A DNA stretch of 64,000 bases, from contig NW_017264199.1 of NCBI RefSeq assembly GCF_001619985.1, positions 496,001-560,000 on the forward strand, read 5' to 3'. The notes under the pieces are model-generated. The model ran no database searches, had not been told where the DNA came from, and was given only the letters and a program-made list of their open reading frames with translations. Origin of the DNA: Xylona heveae TC161 (Eukaryota > Ascomycota > Xylonomycetes > Xylonales > Xylonaceae). A program made the translations under genes and the position numbers. Shown here piece after piece: positions 34,407 to 46,773 of the stretch; positions within the stretch are counted from its first letter, which is position 1; each line of letters begins with the position of its first letter.

Positions 34407-36287
34407 TCACTCATCTGTCCCGCCCCACGGAATATCTTCGTTACCTTGGTTATCGTGCTCGTCATACATTTGCTCATGCTCACGAGAGTCATTCTGAGGA
34501 TCAGAGGCCTGGTCACGGTCTCGATGATAATGGTGATGATGATGTTCAGCTCGACGGCTAGACTGTTCACGCCTGATACGGCGGTCATCATAAGGCGAGC
34601 TCCCTTCTTCAACAATCGTATGCATTTCGCTCCCTGGGACAAAGCGATTGCCACGTGGTTGACGACCACGAGAGCGGGAGCGGGAGCGGGAACGGGAGCG
34701 CGGAGAATTATTGGCATTGCCAGAATCTGCGCCAAAGCGGAAAGTATTGCCAGAAGCATCAGAAGATAGGCCTCCAGAGACGATGCTGTGATGGCTGCTC
34801 GACTCTCCCATCATGGTGGGCCTGTCGTATGACCCGGAGGCACCGGGATGGAAGGGATCGAATGGAGCCGGCCCGGAGCTGTTAGAGGTGATATGAAGTC
34901 CGCCGTGGTTACCAACGCCGCTTCCATGGGGAGCGCCTCCGTTTGAATGACTGTTGAAGGAGTAGCCAGCGTGGCGACGACGGAGATGAGCGCGGTAGGG
35001 ATGATGACGGTGGCCCTGGCGTGAAACACGGCCATCATTCATCGATTGGTCACCTTCAGCCATCTCAGTGTCACTCTCAGTAGAGTTTCTACTTTCGACG
35101 CGCCAGTTGACGTCTTCATCTTCATCGTCTTCGGAATGACCACCAGTCTGAAGCGGCACATTGTCTTGTTCAACCTGGGCATGCTCCTCTTGTACATCTT
35201 CAAGATAGGCGCCTTGCGAAAGTACCCAGTTAGTCACGCTCTGAATATCTCGGATTTGATCATGACCAGAGGACTCGTCAGTCATTTCCTGAGCCCGAAG
35301 AGGAGAACTCGGATCCAGTGAGACGAGAAACCGTCCACTGAGACGAGGCTTAGCCGCGGTGCTGGGAGTGGCTACTTCTTGGTGTTCAGGTCGAGCAGCA
35401 GGAGAAAGAGTCTTATACTCCTCCTCCCCGAGAGAGTTGAGACGCATACGAGTTTGGCTAGGACTGCTGGCTCCCTTCCATTCCATCTCATCATTTCCAC
35501 TGCCGCAGTCGTGGCCGCCATGGACAACAGGCTTCCAACCAGAACCCCGCTCCATTACATACAAGGAATCGGTGTCGTCCTCTTCAATATCCTGCCCACC
35601 CCACCCAGTGCTGAGAGCGGGCCTTTCAGCTGGAAAAGCCGAATCCGAAGCATGAGATTGCTCATACGTCTGACCTGCACCCAACCGCTCAAGCCAGTTT
35701 GGACCCTCCGGAACGAACAAGGATTCTGGGTCTGGGTCATAGAAGTCGTCTTCATCCTGACAGGCAGCGTCTCCTTCTTCATCTCCACCTCCCCAAGCCT
35801 GCGTGGCCGCTGCAGAAGATTGACCATTGCTAACTCCATCCTCTGCTTCAATACTTGGAAGCACACGCCCGTTGCCAACATCATTGATATCGATATTCCC
35901 GTTGCGACCATTTTGGGCATTTGACTGTTCAATTTCGGATGTATGTCTAGCAGCAATGAGCTTCTTCCGTCTCGAATCTGCAGCTGCCAGCGATCGAAAG
36001 AATGTTGCCTTGAGTGTCTTTGTGAGCTTAGTCACGCGGGAACGATGGAGCATGCGCATGAAAGCAGGGCATTCCCTGAGAATCCTCTTGACCATGAAAG
36101 AGACCTCGCTTTTGTCAATATCACCACCATAGTCAAATTGGTTAAGAGCCTCATTGAGCTTTGTGGCTACATGGAGGTCGCCAGCAAGGTGCTCATTCTT
36201 AGTTATGAGACCGGCAAGAGCAATGAGCTCATATCGTCGCCAGTTATGGCGAGGCATCTTGTTAGGGTCTCTCTGTTGGCGAGGCAT
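34407..36287 (-). CDS. Disordered protein with conserved-looking N-terminal domain and RS/His-rich tail, function unknown
   Basis: Single frame of 626 aa from the ATG at 36287. Residues 10-125 look folded (HNWRRYELIALAGLITKNEH, KSEVSFMVKRILRECPAFMR, RVTKLTKTLKATFFRSLAAA). The remainder is low complexity and acidic, with an RS repeat (SPRSRSRSRSRSRGR) and a His run (AEHHHHHYHRDRD) near the end. I do not recognise the family. The codons just upstream of the ATG repeat the same peptide (DPDKMPRQQR then DPNKMPRHNW) and are preceded by CACCGACAG, so the visible ATG may lie inside an exon that begins at about 36300 and joins an upstream exon I cannot locate. An RS repeat suggests nuclear/RNA-related localisation, by composition only. 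Confidence 0.65.
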   Translation of the reverse strand: MPRQQRDPNKMPRHNWRRYELIALAGLITKNEHLAGDLHVATKLNEALNQFDYGGDIDKSEVSFMVKRILRECPAFMRMLHRSRVTKLTKTLKATFFRSLAAADSRRKKLIAARHTSEIEQSNAQNGRNGNIDINDVGNGRVLPSIEAEDGVSNGQSSAAATQAWGGGDEEGDAACQDEDDFYDPDPESLFVPEGPNWLERLGAGQTYEQSHASDSAFPAERPALSTGWGGQDIEEDDTDSLYVMERGSGWKPVVHGGHDCGSGNDEMEWKGASSPSQTRMRLNSLGEEEYKTLSPAARPEHQEVATPSTAAKPRLSGRFLVSLDPSSPLRAQEMTDESSGHDQIRDIQSVTNWVLSQGAYLEDVQEEHAQVEQDNVPLQTGGHSEDDEDEDVNWRVESRNSTESDTEMAEGDQSMNDGRVSRQGHRHHPYRAHLRRRHAGYSFNSHSNGGAPHGSGVGNHGGLHITSNSSGPAPFDPFHPGASGSYDRPTMMGESSSHHSIVSGGLSSDASGNTFRFGADSGNANNSPRSRSRSRSRSRGRQPRGNRFVPGSEMHTIVEEGSSPYDDRRIRREQSSRRAEHHHHHYHRDRDQASDPQNDSREHEQMYDEHDNQGNEDIPWGGTDE

Positions 36288-37354
36288 CTTATCAGGATCT
36301 GTCGGTGAGTGTGTTAATTACTGAAGTAGCAGACTGGATCACGAAAAGACAAAAAGAAGCAACCCACAGACAGAAAAGAAATTAGAACAGGAAGATTCAA
36401 AGACGGCGATCGAAGGAATGACGGTCGTCCAGCAGTACTAGATCTGAAGAGATTTGGTAGAGGGCAGGTCAAATGCAGTTGTGCTCAACATTGTCTGCAG
36501 TTGGAGCGAACTGTTCATGATGAAACGTAAGTGGAAAAAAGAGTGTGAGTAACTGAAGAGATGAACTCTGCCGAGGTAAACACGGCGGACAAAATCTGCC
36601 GTTCATGATTGCATTTGGTTGAAATGTTGTTTTGGGTTTTGTCATTGATGCATTGCCATGGCGATGGTCAGGCGAGAGTTGAAAGTGAATGAATTTGACC
36701 TGTACTTGCCCGGGCAGAGTAAGAACATAGAGGTAGATTTTGCAGCGTTTCTACCGGAAAGAGTTGCGTGTAGCACGAGGAATACTTTCCTGAATTTGGT
36801 GGAGCAAAATCCATATGTACCCGTCTCTGACTTCGAGCCAGTCGAAGACCGCAAGGGAGTCCCTCATTACTATCAAGATCCGGGACGCAACGCATCTGAT
36901 CCCAGATCTGCCAGGTCACCCAAAAAGAGCAAACAACAGGACTCATTTGACTGCCAATAATGCCACGATAGATTGTCTTGAAAATCCAGTTCTCAAAGGA
37001 AATTTCGACGCTCGCACTCAGGAAAATGAATCCGCAATTCCACTTCCAACCACCTCGCAACTCAGACACGCGGAAAACAAGGCAAAATTACATCACTGGC
37101 AGCAGCATGCAAAAGAAAGACTTCAAGAGTTTCCCAAGGCTTGAAAGCCAGTCATATCAAAGCAAGGGCACTAAATACTGTTCAACTCACAATATATATG
37201 TATGTATATTTGATGACGCCACTTTCGGCAAACGACAAACTAGATATATGGGTATAAAAGCAAGAGGTGTCGCTGATCCAACTCCTCATCAAAACGAAAA
37301 TGACATTTCAGACTCCGCGAAATGCAAGTTATATACTTTTGCCGCAATTCTTGA
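36288..37354. other. Intergenic, possible hidden first exon
   Basis: About 1.1 kb between two minus-strand genes. An open frame at 36658-36960 (+) lacks support. The part next to 36287 may contain the 5' exon or leader of the disordered-protein gene. Confidence 0.4.
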
Positions 37355-40300
37355 TCAGTAAATGCCTTGGGTTCTGTACTGGAATGTATCGTAACTGCGA
37401 CGTATTAGAAAAAAATTCTCCGAATTACGATCATTTTCAGCCGCTTACAGTCTGGTATAATAGCTGCCCAAAGCCTTTCCTATCAAATCAGTCTCGACAA
37501 AGAGTTCGGCCTCTTCCTGACTCATATGAAGTTGGAAGCGCTGGCGCAGAGACATGACAGTCTGAGCAACGCCGGATGAGAAGCAAGGCATTTTGGACTG
37601 CTTTCCCATCATATCAACAAGCATAATTATCTTATCTGCCGATTTGCGAAGAGCTTCACATCACGTCAGAGACGGGTACACACAATTCTTGTAAACTATA
37701 GACAAACCTTGGAAAGCTTGTTTACACAGAGCTTTGTATCCCTCAAATTCTGGCGAACCAACCCCGCCAAGCACGTCGACATAGTCCTGTGTCAGCTTGA
37801 ATGGTGCGGCTTCGAAGCCCACAGAGCCGGGCGAGTTCGAAAGCATGAATCCGAAGTCTATATGGATGATATCTTTATAATAGTTAGGCAAGCCCTACAA
37901 CTGCGGGAACATCTTTTAGCACTTACGACCCTGGTTGTCTGCTCTTACCGTCAGCTACACAAACTCCAAAGAAAGGGCGATGAAGTCACATACCTATTAA
38001 GATGTTTCCATTATGGCGATCTTTAAGCTGAAGAACGTATGATATGATACTGTAAGCTGCAAGAGAGCGCATAAAAGAATCTGCAGCTGCTTTGTAGGTC
38101 TCCGTCTCGGGTTCACCGAAAGCCTGATCAATCAGTATTAATAAAAAAAAGAGATTGGAGGCAGAAAGATACTGACCTTTACAAAGTGATCTTTGAGAGT
38201 AGCGATGCGTCTTCGAGGGTTGGTACCAGCTGCAATAGTGGCAAATGTAAGACTGCGCTTCAGCGAGTGAAGGGAAACGCCGTTGGTGATTGTCTCTATC
38301 AGTCCAGAGGACTGATTTATGCATTAGCTTTACTTCCCTCTTCACAGTGTATACAGGCTACGCACTTCACCGGCTACCAATATCCTCATTCGCTTTACCC
38401 ATACCGGAATGGCCGTGTCTCTCCAGATATTCGAGCACACGGCAATAAGCTGGCATGCAAACGCCTCTTGCCGTAGATCTGACCCAGTCTTCACAATTAC
38501 ACTCAAGAGATCCCAATTTTTCAGTAGACCATAGGGCGAAGACTTTCTTATTCGCTCCTTTTTGGCCTTCCATTCTTCACCAAACGTGGCCGCGCTGGGA
38601 TCATCGCGATCGCCTTTCCGAGCAAGGCCACCAGTCTTCTGGTCATTCTCCATCCGCGCTGCACCAGCACCACTCGTGGGTCGTGTTTCTGGTGCCTCAT
38701 TTTCTCCGAGGCCAAGAGGGTCTTCGATTGACTCGTTCGCGAGAAACATGTCGAAAGTCGGAGCGCTGCCAGACCCATCGGCATAGAAGTTCTGCTCCTC
38801 AAGATTCTGCATACTTGCAATGATTTTTGCCTTAATTCCCTCCACTTCGTCCTTGGGCCGCTTTGCCCCACTGGAATCAAGCTGCGCCAGCATTTGAGCA
38901 GCAGTTCTCATGTGAGTAGCCAGCGCGGGAATATCAGGCTGGTCAAAAGCAGACGCACGACCTCCTGCAATGGTCGATTTTCGGTTTCTGCCACTTAAAG
39001 TGGATCTGTCGTAAGCGTTTATTCTGGGCGAATTAGATCCAGAGGGCAGAGGTGAAGAGAGCTGTGACCGATTACTGAGCAGGTTTGGGGATGCCAAGGC
39101 ATTTCCCTGACCGGCAAATGCGGATGATAAGCGTTGAGGCGAGACACCTACGCCATCAAGATCTTCTATGAGCGGAGAGCTGCCCAGGTCACCGGTGGTC
39201 GGTTCAAAGACGCTATCAATCTCGATTTCGATCTCTGGATTTGATTCTTTGTCTCGAGCCTTGACTGTAAGATCAAATATGCGCCTTCGCCCCGCAGCTT
39301 CCTCGGAACCAAGCTTTACGAGCAGCTCCTTATTACTCTCTGAATCGGGGTCAAAGTCAAAATCTTCTCTAAGCACTTCAACCATGAGCAGGAAAGGAAC
39401 CCTTTCCGCGCTATTCAGCACAGTCGCTTCAGCCGGGTTGAGTCGCACAATCCTATGGTGCTTACTCTTCGCTGCTGAACCATCCGGAAGGGTCGCTGGG
39501 CAGATGACGGGAATATCTACTTCAGCTGGAAGGTCCTGCGATACAAGAGCTAATTCGGCACGTAGGGCACTGAGACGAGCAGGCTTAGGTACGACAACGA
39601 GGCGATTGGAGATATCTTCAAGAGCAGACAAAAACAGGGTTTCGCTTCTGAAATAATTAGATTTCAGAACCCGAACACGCTGGGTCCGGGTGAGTTCACG
39701 TGGCGCCGGTGGAGTTTTGGGCCTGGGCGATGGTCCTCGAAGGGGGAGGTCGGCTGGACGGAGAGTGGGATTAGGCACTCTTGGATCAGACGGTTTTCGC
39801 ATGCCTGATGGAGTTCTTATATCGGGCATAGAGGAGGAATTGAGCCGAGTAAAGTCATTAGAGGACAATTGTAACGACGAGAGTCTGGCAGGTTTCGACG
39901 AGGGACGCGATGCGGAGCGGGCGGGCCTTGGGCGATCCCCAAGATCATGGAGATCGTGAAGATCAAAGGCTGAAGTGGGTGCTGGAGGTCTTGTTGGTGT
40001 ACCCGCATGCCTCGGCCTTGCTGGCCGCGTTGAAGGGGTTGTTGATACAGTCTGACTCCTCCGCAGTCCTTGCGGAGATTTTGCCTCAAACTGGGTGTCT
40101 CCTAGTGGTCGAGGTTTGCGGGCCTGGGCAATAGCCAGCGGACCGGCAAAACCAGGTAAGAACGGCGCTGCGACACTAGCTAATACGAAGCTGGCTAATA
40201 CCGCCATGGGATAAACGTTGTCATGTATTTTCTCCCGGCGGACATCATCTCCGCCAAAGATGATATTCTGAACCTGATTGTACACTCGCCGACATGTCTT

Positions 40301-40760
40301 GAACTCATTGGAATGAGGATTGTCCGCTAGCTCGTGAAGATAGGTCTGAAAGAGCCAAAATGTCTGTAATTGCGCGCCGCGATTAGCCCACCTTCCGTAT
40401 GGTATAGCCTGGATGCGAGATTCGATCTCACCAGCAGAGCGCCATTTACAGATTCCTGGCAGAGCTCAATTATGAAATCCTCGAGGGCCATAGATTCATT
40501 GTCGACGCTAATGATTAGATGGCATAGCTGCGGAAGAAAGAACTCAATCTCCTCATGGGTGAACTGGCGGAGTTTAGAGCAAAGGACATGATGGATTCCG
40601 ATGTGATCAGCATATCGGCTGCAGCGGAATCATCAGCAGACGGACTCAGGAGACGAGGGATAAGTTATGCCTAGACGTACGAGAGGTAGGCTACTGGCAA
40701 GAAAGGATCATTGTTGAAATAATCGGAATCGATCAGTCTCCGTAAGAGGTCCCAAGACAT
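37355..40760 (-). CDS. PIK1: Phosphatidylinositol 4-kinase, Pik1/PI4K-beta type
   Basis: Nine exons, minus strand: 40760-40681, 40618-40432, 40363-38366, 38311-38177, 38123-37994, 37938-37927, 37872-37708, 37653-37449, 37394-37355; 983 aa. The N-terminus MSWDLLRRLIDSDYFNN and helical LKU region are typical of Pik1. The middle is Ser/Pro-rich. The kinase domain fills the last ~330 residues: LSVIVKTGSDLRQEAFACQL, LIETITNGVSLHSLK, the catalytic loop LKDRHNGNILI, the DFG-like HIDFGFMLSNSPGS, and ETDLIGKALGSYYTRLYD near the end. The enzyme makes PI4P at the Golgi, which is essential for secretion. A 12-nt exon encodes the codons between the catalytic loop and HIIHIDFGF. All motifs are intact. Confidence 0.95.
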
Positions 40761-41678
40761 GGAAAAGGGTTAGGTGGTCCGCATCGGCATGAGATGAGAC
40801 CAATCTTCTTTGACTGCGAGGATATTGCGCTTTCAAATCCAAGGATAAAGTAAGCAGCTAGGTGCTTTTTTTCTCTGGTCAAAATAAGAAAATATTGGCG
40901 GATGTCGAATGCGGTGTGGGATATTCAAACTGGCCAGAAGCGGGAGGATATCGGGGGATGTGGGATGCAATAAGCTATCGGTACCTGCGCTGTACCGATT
41001 GTCTCCGGGAGCTTCACCGCCTTGATCTCCGCCAACCATCGAGGTATCTGCCCCGTACTCTGTGATATTGACACGTATATAAAATCTAAAATCACCAGGA
41101 AATGCAGTATCACCCCATGTTCAACAGTTATTATTGTTCCTTCTGGCCTGTAGTATACCCCTTTACTATATGACATACACTCTCTCATTTTTGTCGATTT
41201 TACTCCATACTTACCGGGGACATGATCAATCGCTGAACCATGCGTAATTTGGGCGATCATTCGCTTTGCCCAGAATACGCAAACCTCCCCGCGCTATACA
41301 TCCATGTCAGCCAATAAGGCTTTGTGTGTTAGTAGGCTGTGTGGGTTTGCCATGATATTATATAGGAGCTGACTAGAGCGATAGCTACACCTGCAGCACG
41401 CTATTACAAGATGACAGTGAGGCACAAACACCGCCGTCACTTTAGTGTTGTGAGATCTACCAACAAGATCCATTGTCAATGTCCAACGTCGTCTATACCC
41501 AATGCTAGACTCATGCTATCTACTCTTTCTGCGCCATATGTGTTTCCAGAAATTGACTGGCAGAGCATGCAATTGATCGACCTGAGATGATTTCAATGTA
41601 ATTCATTCCATCTGACATCCGCCACAAGACTCTCAGCTCGTCCCCATCTCTTGTTCTTATCAACTGAAGGTGTCAAAC
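40761..41678. other. Divergent promoter region of PIK1 and lipase gene
   Basis: About 920 bp without a supportable gene. Both promoters are expected here. Confidence 0.45.
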
Positions 41679-43696
41679 ATGCCCTGGAAAAGAGGCTCGT
41701 CCAAGGCCAAAGTAGAGGAGAGGACAAATTGTTCTCAACCACCAAACCCGCCTGCAATGGAGACACCCTGCACTACTAGCCTGGATCAAGCCTCATCTCC
41801 AGCTGCCTATAATGATAATTCAATTCCAAATTCGCCGCCCGTTCGTTCCTCATCAGGCTCATGGGAAGACTTGGCCTCAATAGCTCAAGCACTCAAGCAG
41901 GTTACAAAACATCATGAAAATCTCGGTAGTCGGACGTGGCAGCGAATGACTGTGAGAGCAAATGACCTTGGTCATGCTATGACAAACAAGGTTCTCTCCA
42001 AACTCAATATCGTCATCACATCCATAGATGAGGAACAGTTCAATGGAAATGAACACGATTTAGGTTAGCAGATGCTTCTCCCCACTCGCTTTAATCCATT
42101 CTCAACGAACGAGAGACACAATAAATCTAATGCAAAATAGAAATAAACGATCAAATAAGATCAGAGTCTCCACCTCCGCAAGCAGAAGACCCTGGCAGTT
42201 TTGAAATACCACACAGCTCAGGCACAAACTACTTTGCCAAGGTCTCTTTATACAGAAACTCCAAGCTTCCTGCAGAGCTACCACCTCTCAAATTGTCAGT
42301 AATTAATACTCCCTGCGATATTGAACGTGTGTTTCCAGCTTACTTACATTGAGCCCCAGACATCCAGATGCTTGGCCTCTTTTGTGTCTCGCATCTCAAT
42401 TTTCGGAGCGAGTCTATCAAAAGCCCGTTGGGGCCGAACGTCTGACCCATGTTGAGGCAAGTTTGCGAAAAGGAACCAAGGCAATGGTAATCAAGTCTGT
42501 CCCCGTCGACGACGTTCAAACCATTGTCTTTGCGATCCGTGGCAGTCAGACATTCTTAGACTGGGCTGTCAATCTACAGACAGCCCCGGCATCACCTGTA
42601 CGATTCTTAGTAAGTTGTTTCCCAAGCAAAACTATCCTGCGATACATAACACTAATTGCTCCATGAACAGGACGACGCTACTAACCTCTGCCACCAAGGT
42701 TTTCTCGCCGTCGCACGCAAAATGGTATCCCCGGTAGCAGCACGCCTTCGGGCTCTTCTCGAAGAAGATCCAAGTCGAAGCCAATGCTCGCTACTCATCA
42801 CGGGCCATTCTGCCGGAGGCGCGGTAGCCTCTCTCCTGTACGCGCACATGTTGGCCCAGAACGTAAACTCTGAGCTGGACTTTGTTAAAAACTGTAAGCC
42901 TCCTTTTGAGCTCCTTGCCAGTTAGCCGCATCACTACTCTCTTTTCTTTCCCCCCTCCCTACCCTCTACCATCTAATCGATAACTCGTACTCACAACAAA
43001 CGATCAGGCTTCCAATGCATCCACTGCATTACCTTTGGCGCGCCTCCCGTCTCTCAAAAACCAATTACCAAACCTGATCAACCCACAGTTCTCAACAATT
43101 CCGTACCTGCCACATCTTCCATCAATTCCGGCAAGTCTCATCGTCAACCACCACACATTCCCTGGCTCAACGAATCTCTCTTCCTCTCGTTCATCAACGA
43201 AGGCGATCCCGTCGTGCGCGCCGACAAAGCATATGTTCGGTCCTTGGTCGATTTATATCTCACGCCCATACCGGCAGCGCTGGGAGGGACATGTGTCGCA
43301 GACATTGTCCAACCTGTCGCCAATACACTTCGACTGAATCGCCTACCTAAGCTTCCTTCCTCTTTAGACCTGCGTATATCCTCGGGTTCTACTCATCCTC
43401 ATCGTCAACCTCCCAACGCCCGGATGAGCCAGACACGCGTCCGCACGCTCACCTGGCAGCTCCCTCCGCCGCTCCTATGCAACGCAGGAATGCCTGTATT
43501 ATTACGAGACGACAAAGGTGGATCACTAAATGACTCTCAAGAGAACAGCATACATGCATATGCGGCGTATGTAATATCCACGCAGCAGCTGCGAGGCGTC
43601 GTTTTTGGCGATCCAATGATGCATATGATGACTGAATACGCAAAGCGGATAGATACTATGGCGACAAGTGCAGTCATTTCTGCATTGGGTTATTAA
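41679..43696 (+). CDS. Lipase class 3 domain protein
   Basis: Five exons: 41679-42063, 42141-42294, 42339-42609, 42671-42893, 43008-43696; 573 aa. The start is the ATG at 41679 (MPWKRGSS). The N-terminal ~190 residues are hydrophilic, without a signal peptide. The lipase_3 core contains AWPLLCLASQFSERVYQ, TIVFAIRGSQTFLDWAVNL and the nucleophile elbow TGHSAGG (Ser317). Then come CITFGAPPV and NEGDPVVRADKAYV, which usually supplies the catalytic Asp. The probable His lies in the C-terminal HAYAAYVIST. The family hydrolyses acyl glycerides. Lack of a secretion signal suggests an intracellular acylglycerol lipase rather than a secreted digestive enzyme. It is divergent from PIK1 and convergent with the LOA1-like gene. 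Confidence 0.88.
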
Positions 43697-44160
43697 CTTG
43701 TTTTTTAAACCATTTAAAGGCCTATAGTATAGAAAGGCCCATTAGATAGCGACAGTAATACAGTATAGAAAGTTACATACACGCAATACGACAAGACAGG
43801 GGGATATCGAAGAACGAAAGAAATAAGTGCAATAAAAAAGCAACAAACATTTGCAGGCAGGCCAGGCCAGGCCAGGCCAGACCAGGTTAGTCTAGGTTTT
43901 GTGAAAGTGCAATCCCGAGAGTGTGGAGAGCAAAAGTAATATCGAAAGAAAGGAAAAAAGAAAAAAAAAAGATTAAATTTCAAGCCAGGGGGCTAATCCA
44001 GCAAACCGCTCGGCATACAGAGTATGTAAGAAACCGCTTTTTCCCGTTTGACCTCTTTATATGACTTTCTTCCGCACCTAGTTTTCTCCTCCCTCCTCAT
44101 ACCGAAGGCGCAGCTTTCTGCCCCACTCTTTCTCCCCCGCCAACCCGCCACAATCAACAA
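43697..44160. other. Convergent intergenic region
   Basis: About 460 bp holding both 3' flanks. Includes a short GGCCA/GCCAG repeat at 43857-43880 and an A-rich tract at 43951-43970. Confidence 0.45.
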
Positions 44161-45367
44161 TCATCGACGAAGCTTTGACCAAGCTTTGACAAAGTCATTC
44201 TTCTCCCTGACGCCAAGCGCAACACGCTTGACACGGCCTAGTCTGGCCAGAGCTTCTCCGACCTTGTCCAATAGATTTCTCTCCTCGCTCGTAAGTTCTG
44301 CGCCTGAATCGGAGCCCGTAAGGGTGTCGCTGCTGCTTGCCCGATCCTCCGCCTGCAGAGTATCAAGATAGTTTGTAGCATACGAGTTCTTTGCTGGGGG
44401 TAGAGGATCCTGAGAAGTATTGTAAACGCTTTCGGCGATGCGGACGCGGATACAATGTGTGGGCTTGCTCAAAAGGTTCCACAAAAATCCGAAGTAGGAT
44501 CCTGGTACAGGTGTGGTGATGTCTGCCGGCGTGTATCGGAGGCTGAGCGGAAAGATTTTGGCATTGCGCGGCGCGGTCAGCAGTGACGGACTAAATGGAA
44601 GGATCCCGCGTCCGTTGGTTGTTGTGCATTCAGGAAACACGGCAATGACTCGCTTGGGGTGCTCTCGTAGGAGCGTCTCCAGATCGACCAGCTGCGCGCC
44701 TGGTGGTGGATGGACGCGTGGCTTCGCAAAGGCACGGACAATAGCTTGGAACAGCGAAATTCGATGAACGAGGCGCGTGGACGGATATGATGCTGTGAAG
44801 AGCGGGTCGAAAATCGCTGCAAGATATAGTGCGTCAATGGGAGACGTGCTTGATGATGCAATGATAGATGATGGTCCCGGAAGTCGGGCTGCTTGCTTGG
44901 CTAGAGACCTAGTACGTTGATCGGTCAGTACCAATGTCTGGCATGCGGCATTTGCTCTGTCCAAACCCGATCCATAGACAAGAATAACTTACCCCTTTCG
45001 TACACCGTCAATTTGTAAATCAATCCACCATATCCCCGGAATCGCTAGGATCGACCATAATGATGCCTTTTTGCCCGCGCTTCCAATCGGCAGCCAGCGC
45101 AATATTAAGAAATAAGTCAAGATCGCAGTAATCAATAGCGGAAGTCGGATCACGAAGAGAAAAATGTGAAAGGGGAGTTTAATCCCGGCGGGTTGCGTTG
45201 AAACAGGGAAGAAGGGCGCGATTCCGGAGCCTGAAATGAGCAACAATAGTTAGCGCTGAGCTCGTTCTTTAAATCTCATTTTCTACAATTTTTTTCTGCG
45301 ATACAAAGCTTGGAGACTGCTGGCCACGAAACATACCTCTGTCCCGAAATTGAGAGAACTTCTCCAT
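44161..45367 (-). CDS. LOA1: LOA1/VPS66-type lysophosphatidic acid acyltransferase
   Basis: Three exons, minus strand: 45367-45337, 45230-44993, 44908-44161; 338 aa. The start is MEKFSQFRDRGSGIAPFFP. A membrane region lies at about residues 25-60 (FHIFLFVIRLPLLITAILTY) and another near IWWIDLQIDG. The PlsC-like motifs are of the LOA1 type: SSSTSPIDALYLAA in place of NHxxxxD, then VIAVFPECTTTNGRGIL, and FPLSLRYTPADITTPVPG. A short helical tail follows. In yeast the enzyme acylates lysophosphatidic acid (oleoyl-CoA preference) at the ER and lipid droplets, affecting lipid droplet size and vacuolar sorting. The His of the canonical HX4D motif is absent, as I recall for this subfamily. Confidence 0.85.
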
Positions 45368-46509
45368 GGCGGGTAATCCTCTTGTTATTGCGATTGAGTT
45401 CGTGATAGAGGGGTATTATCCAGATACGTGTCCGTTCCCGAGGGAACCAAGAAGAAAATAAGCTCGGCGGAAGAGCTCCACAATGTCGCCAGGCTTGCCT
45501 TGACCCGTTCTGTTCTATGACGAAGCCGAAGAGATATGGTGAGGGTTTAACGCGAATCCCAGCACAAGCACAATGTTTCTGAAGCTTGCCCAGCTTGTCG
45601 GGACGATAATTCGCTCGATTGAAGAATATCTTTCGAACCTCTCAAGCGAAGGCCCCAGTTTGGGAATCTCTCGTGTCGCTCCCTGGGGATTATCTCCGCT
45701 TAGATCGTAGGTAGGGATTTGGGTGATGCGAGCGCTGGTGGAAGGTAAATACCAGGATACAGTGGCCGGTTGGGCAACAAATATCCTGACCCTGCGCTAG
45801 AAGCGGTCACTGCCCGAAACCGTACAGCTTGATTACTCCGTATTTGTACCCAAAGATGACGGCGTTCAGGGATTGACGATGGGAATTTTAGTTGGAAATT
45901 TTAAGGCGATTGGCGAGTTTAGTTGGCGTTAGGTAAGTTTAGTTGCCCGAGATCAAGTCATCATCATCATATGGTGCTCGTCATCCGCGCTGAAGCAGGA
46001 ATTCTACTACCCGGTTGACGCAGCTGATCAGCTAAATAAATGAGAGCTGAGATAGTTTAATAATGGAAAATACCAAAACTTCTTGTGCTGAGCGAGTAAA
46101 TGTACCTGCTCGAGGCAGCTGAAGAATCTTTGACGTGGTTGAAAGCAGAATGCCTGTCGTTCAGGTCGACCGGGGGCTTCCTCGCCTCGTGCGAGGTGCG
46201 AGGTGCACCTTCACATGCTAAACCGCCAAGCTCCAAGTCGTTAATTGGATACAAAGTACTTTGAGTCTCTTAGTCAGCGACATCTCACGAGGCTTTGACA
46301 GCCAATTCGGACCAAAACCCGCCAATTAGCGTAGGAGTATCTCCATTCTTATTCACTTGCCAGACTTCATTGTTTGATTGTGGACTTCGATGCCGTTGTA
46401 ATGAGAGAATATAATAAAAAACGAAAGCTTCCGAATTATAACAATAAATTTTCAACAACAAGCAAGCTGGATCCAGCAATGCATATATGGTGACAAAAAT
46501 CAAAAAGCA
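45368..46509. other. Intergenic region
   Basis: About 1.1 kb before the tRNA-Val gene. Minor direct repeats (GTTTAGTTG at 45919 and 45939; GCGAGGT at 46193 and 46199). No gene supported. Confidence 0.45.
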
Positions 46510-46607
46510 TAGTAGCGCAGGGGATCGAACCCTGGACCTTCCCCGTATCTCCAAAAGCCCATCAAGAACTTTGTGAAGGGGAAATCATACCACTAGACCA
46601 CGCCACT
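46510..46607 (-). tRNA. tRNA-Val (CAC) with a 26-nt intron
   Basis: On the minus strand the acceptor AGTGGCG pairs with CGCTACT (one G.U), then A73. The D arm is GTCT-AGTGGTA-TGAT. The anticodon stem is TCCCC/GGGGA with loop TTCACA|C, giving anticodon CAC. The T arm is CAGGG-TTCGATC-CCCTG. The intron sits between positions 37 and 38. An A1-U72 first pair is less usual, which lowers confidence in full function but not in tRNA identity. Confidence 0.75.
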
Positions 46608-46773
46608 GATTACTGCTTGTGAGTTAACCTATTGTACAATATGTACAACAATATTTGTCACGCGACATTCGCGTCGCGCCTCAGTGACGACGATTTCCAG
46701 GGTCCAGGCCCAATGTAATGTCAACAACCACGGCTCTAGGTGACGTCGATTGACCTTGCCTACCGCCAACGTC

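Noticed and set aside
36658-36960. 100-codon plus-strand open frame beside the PIK1 3' end
   Set aside because: No motif, no spliced extension and no codon bias that I can see; two overlapping frames are equally open.
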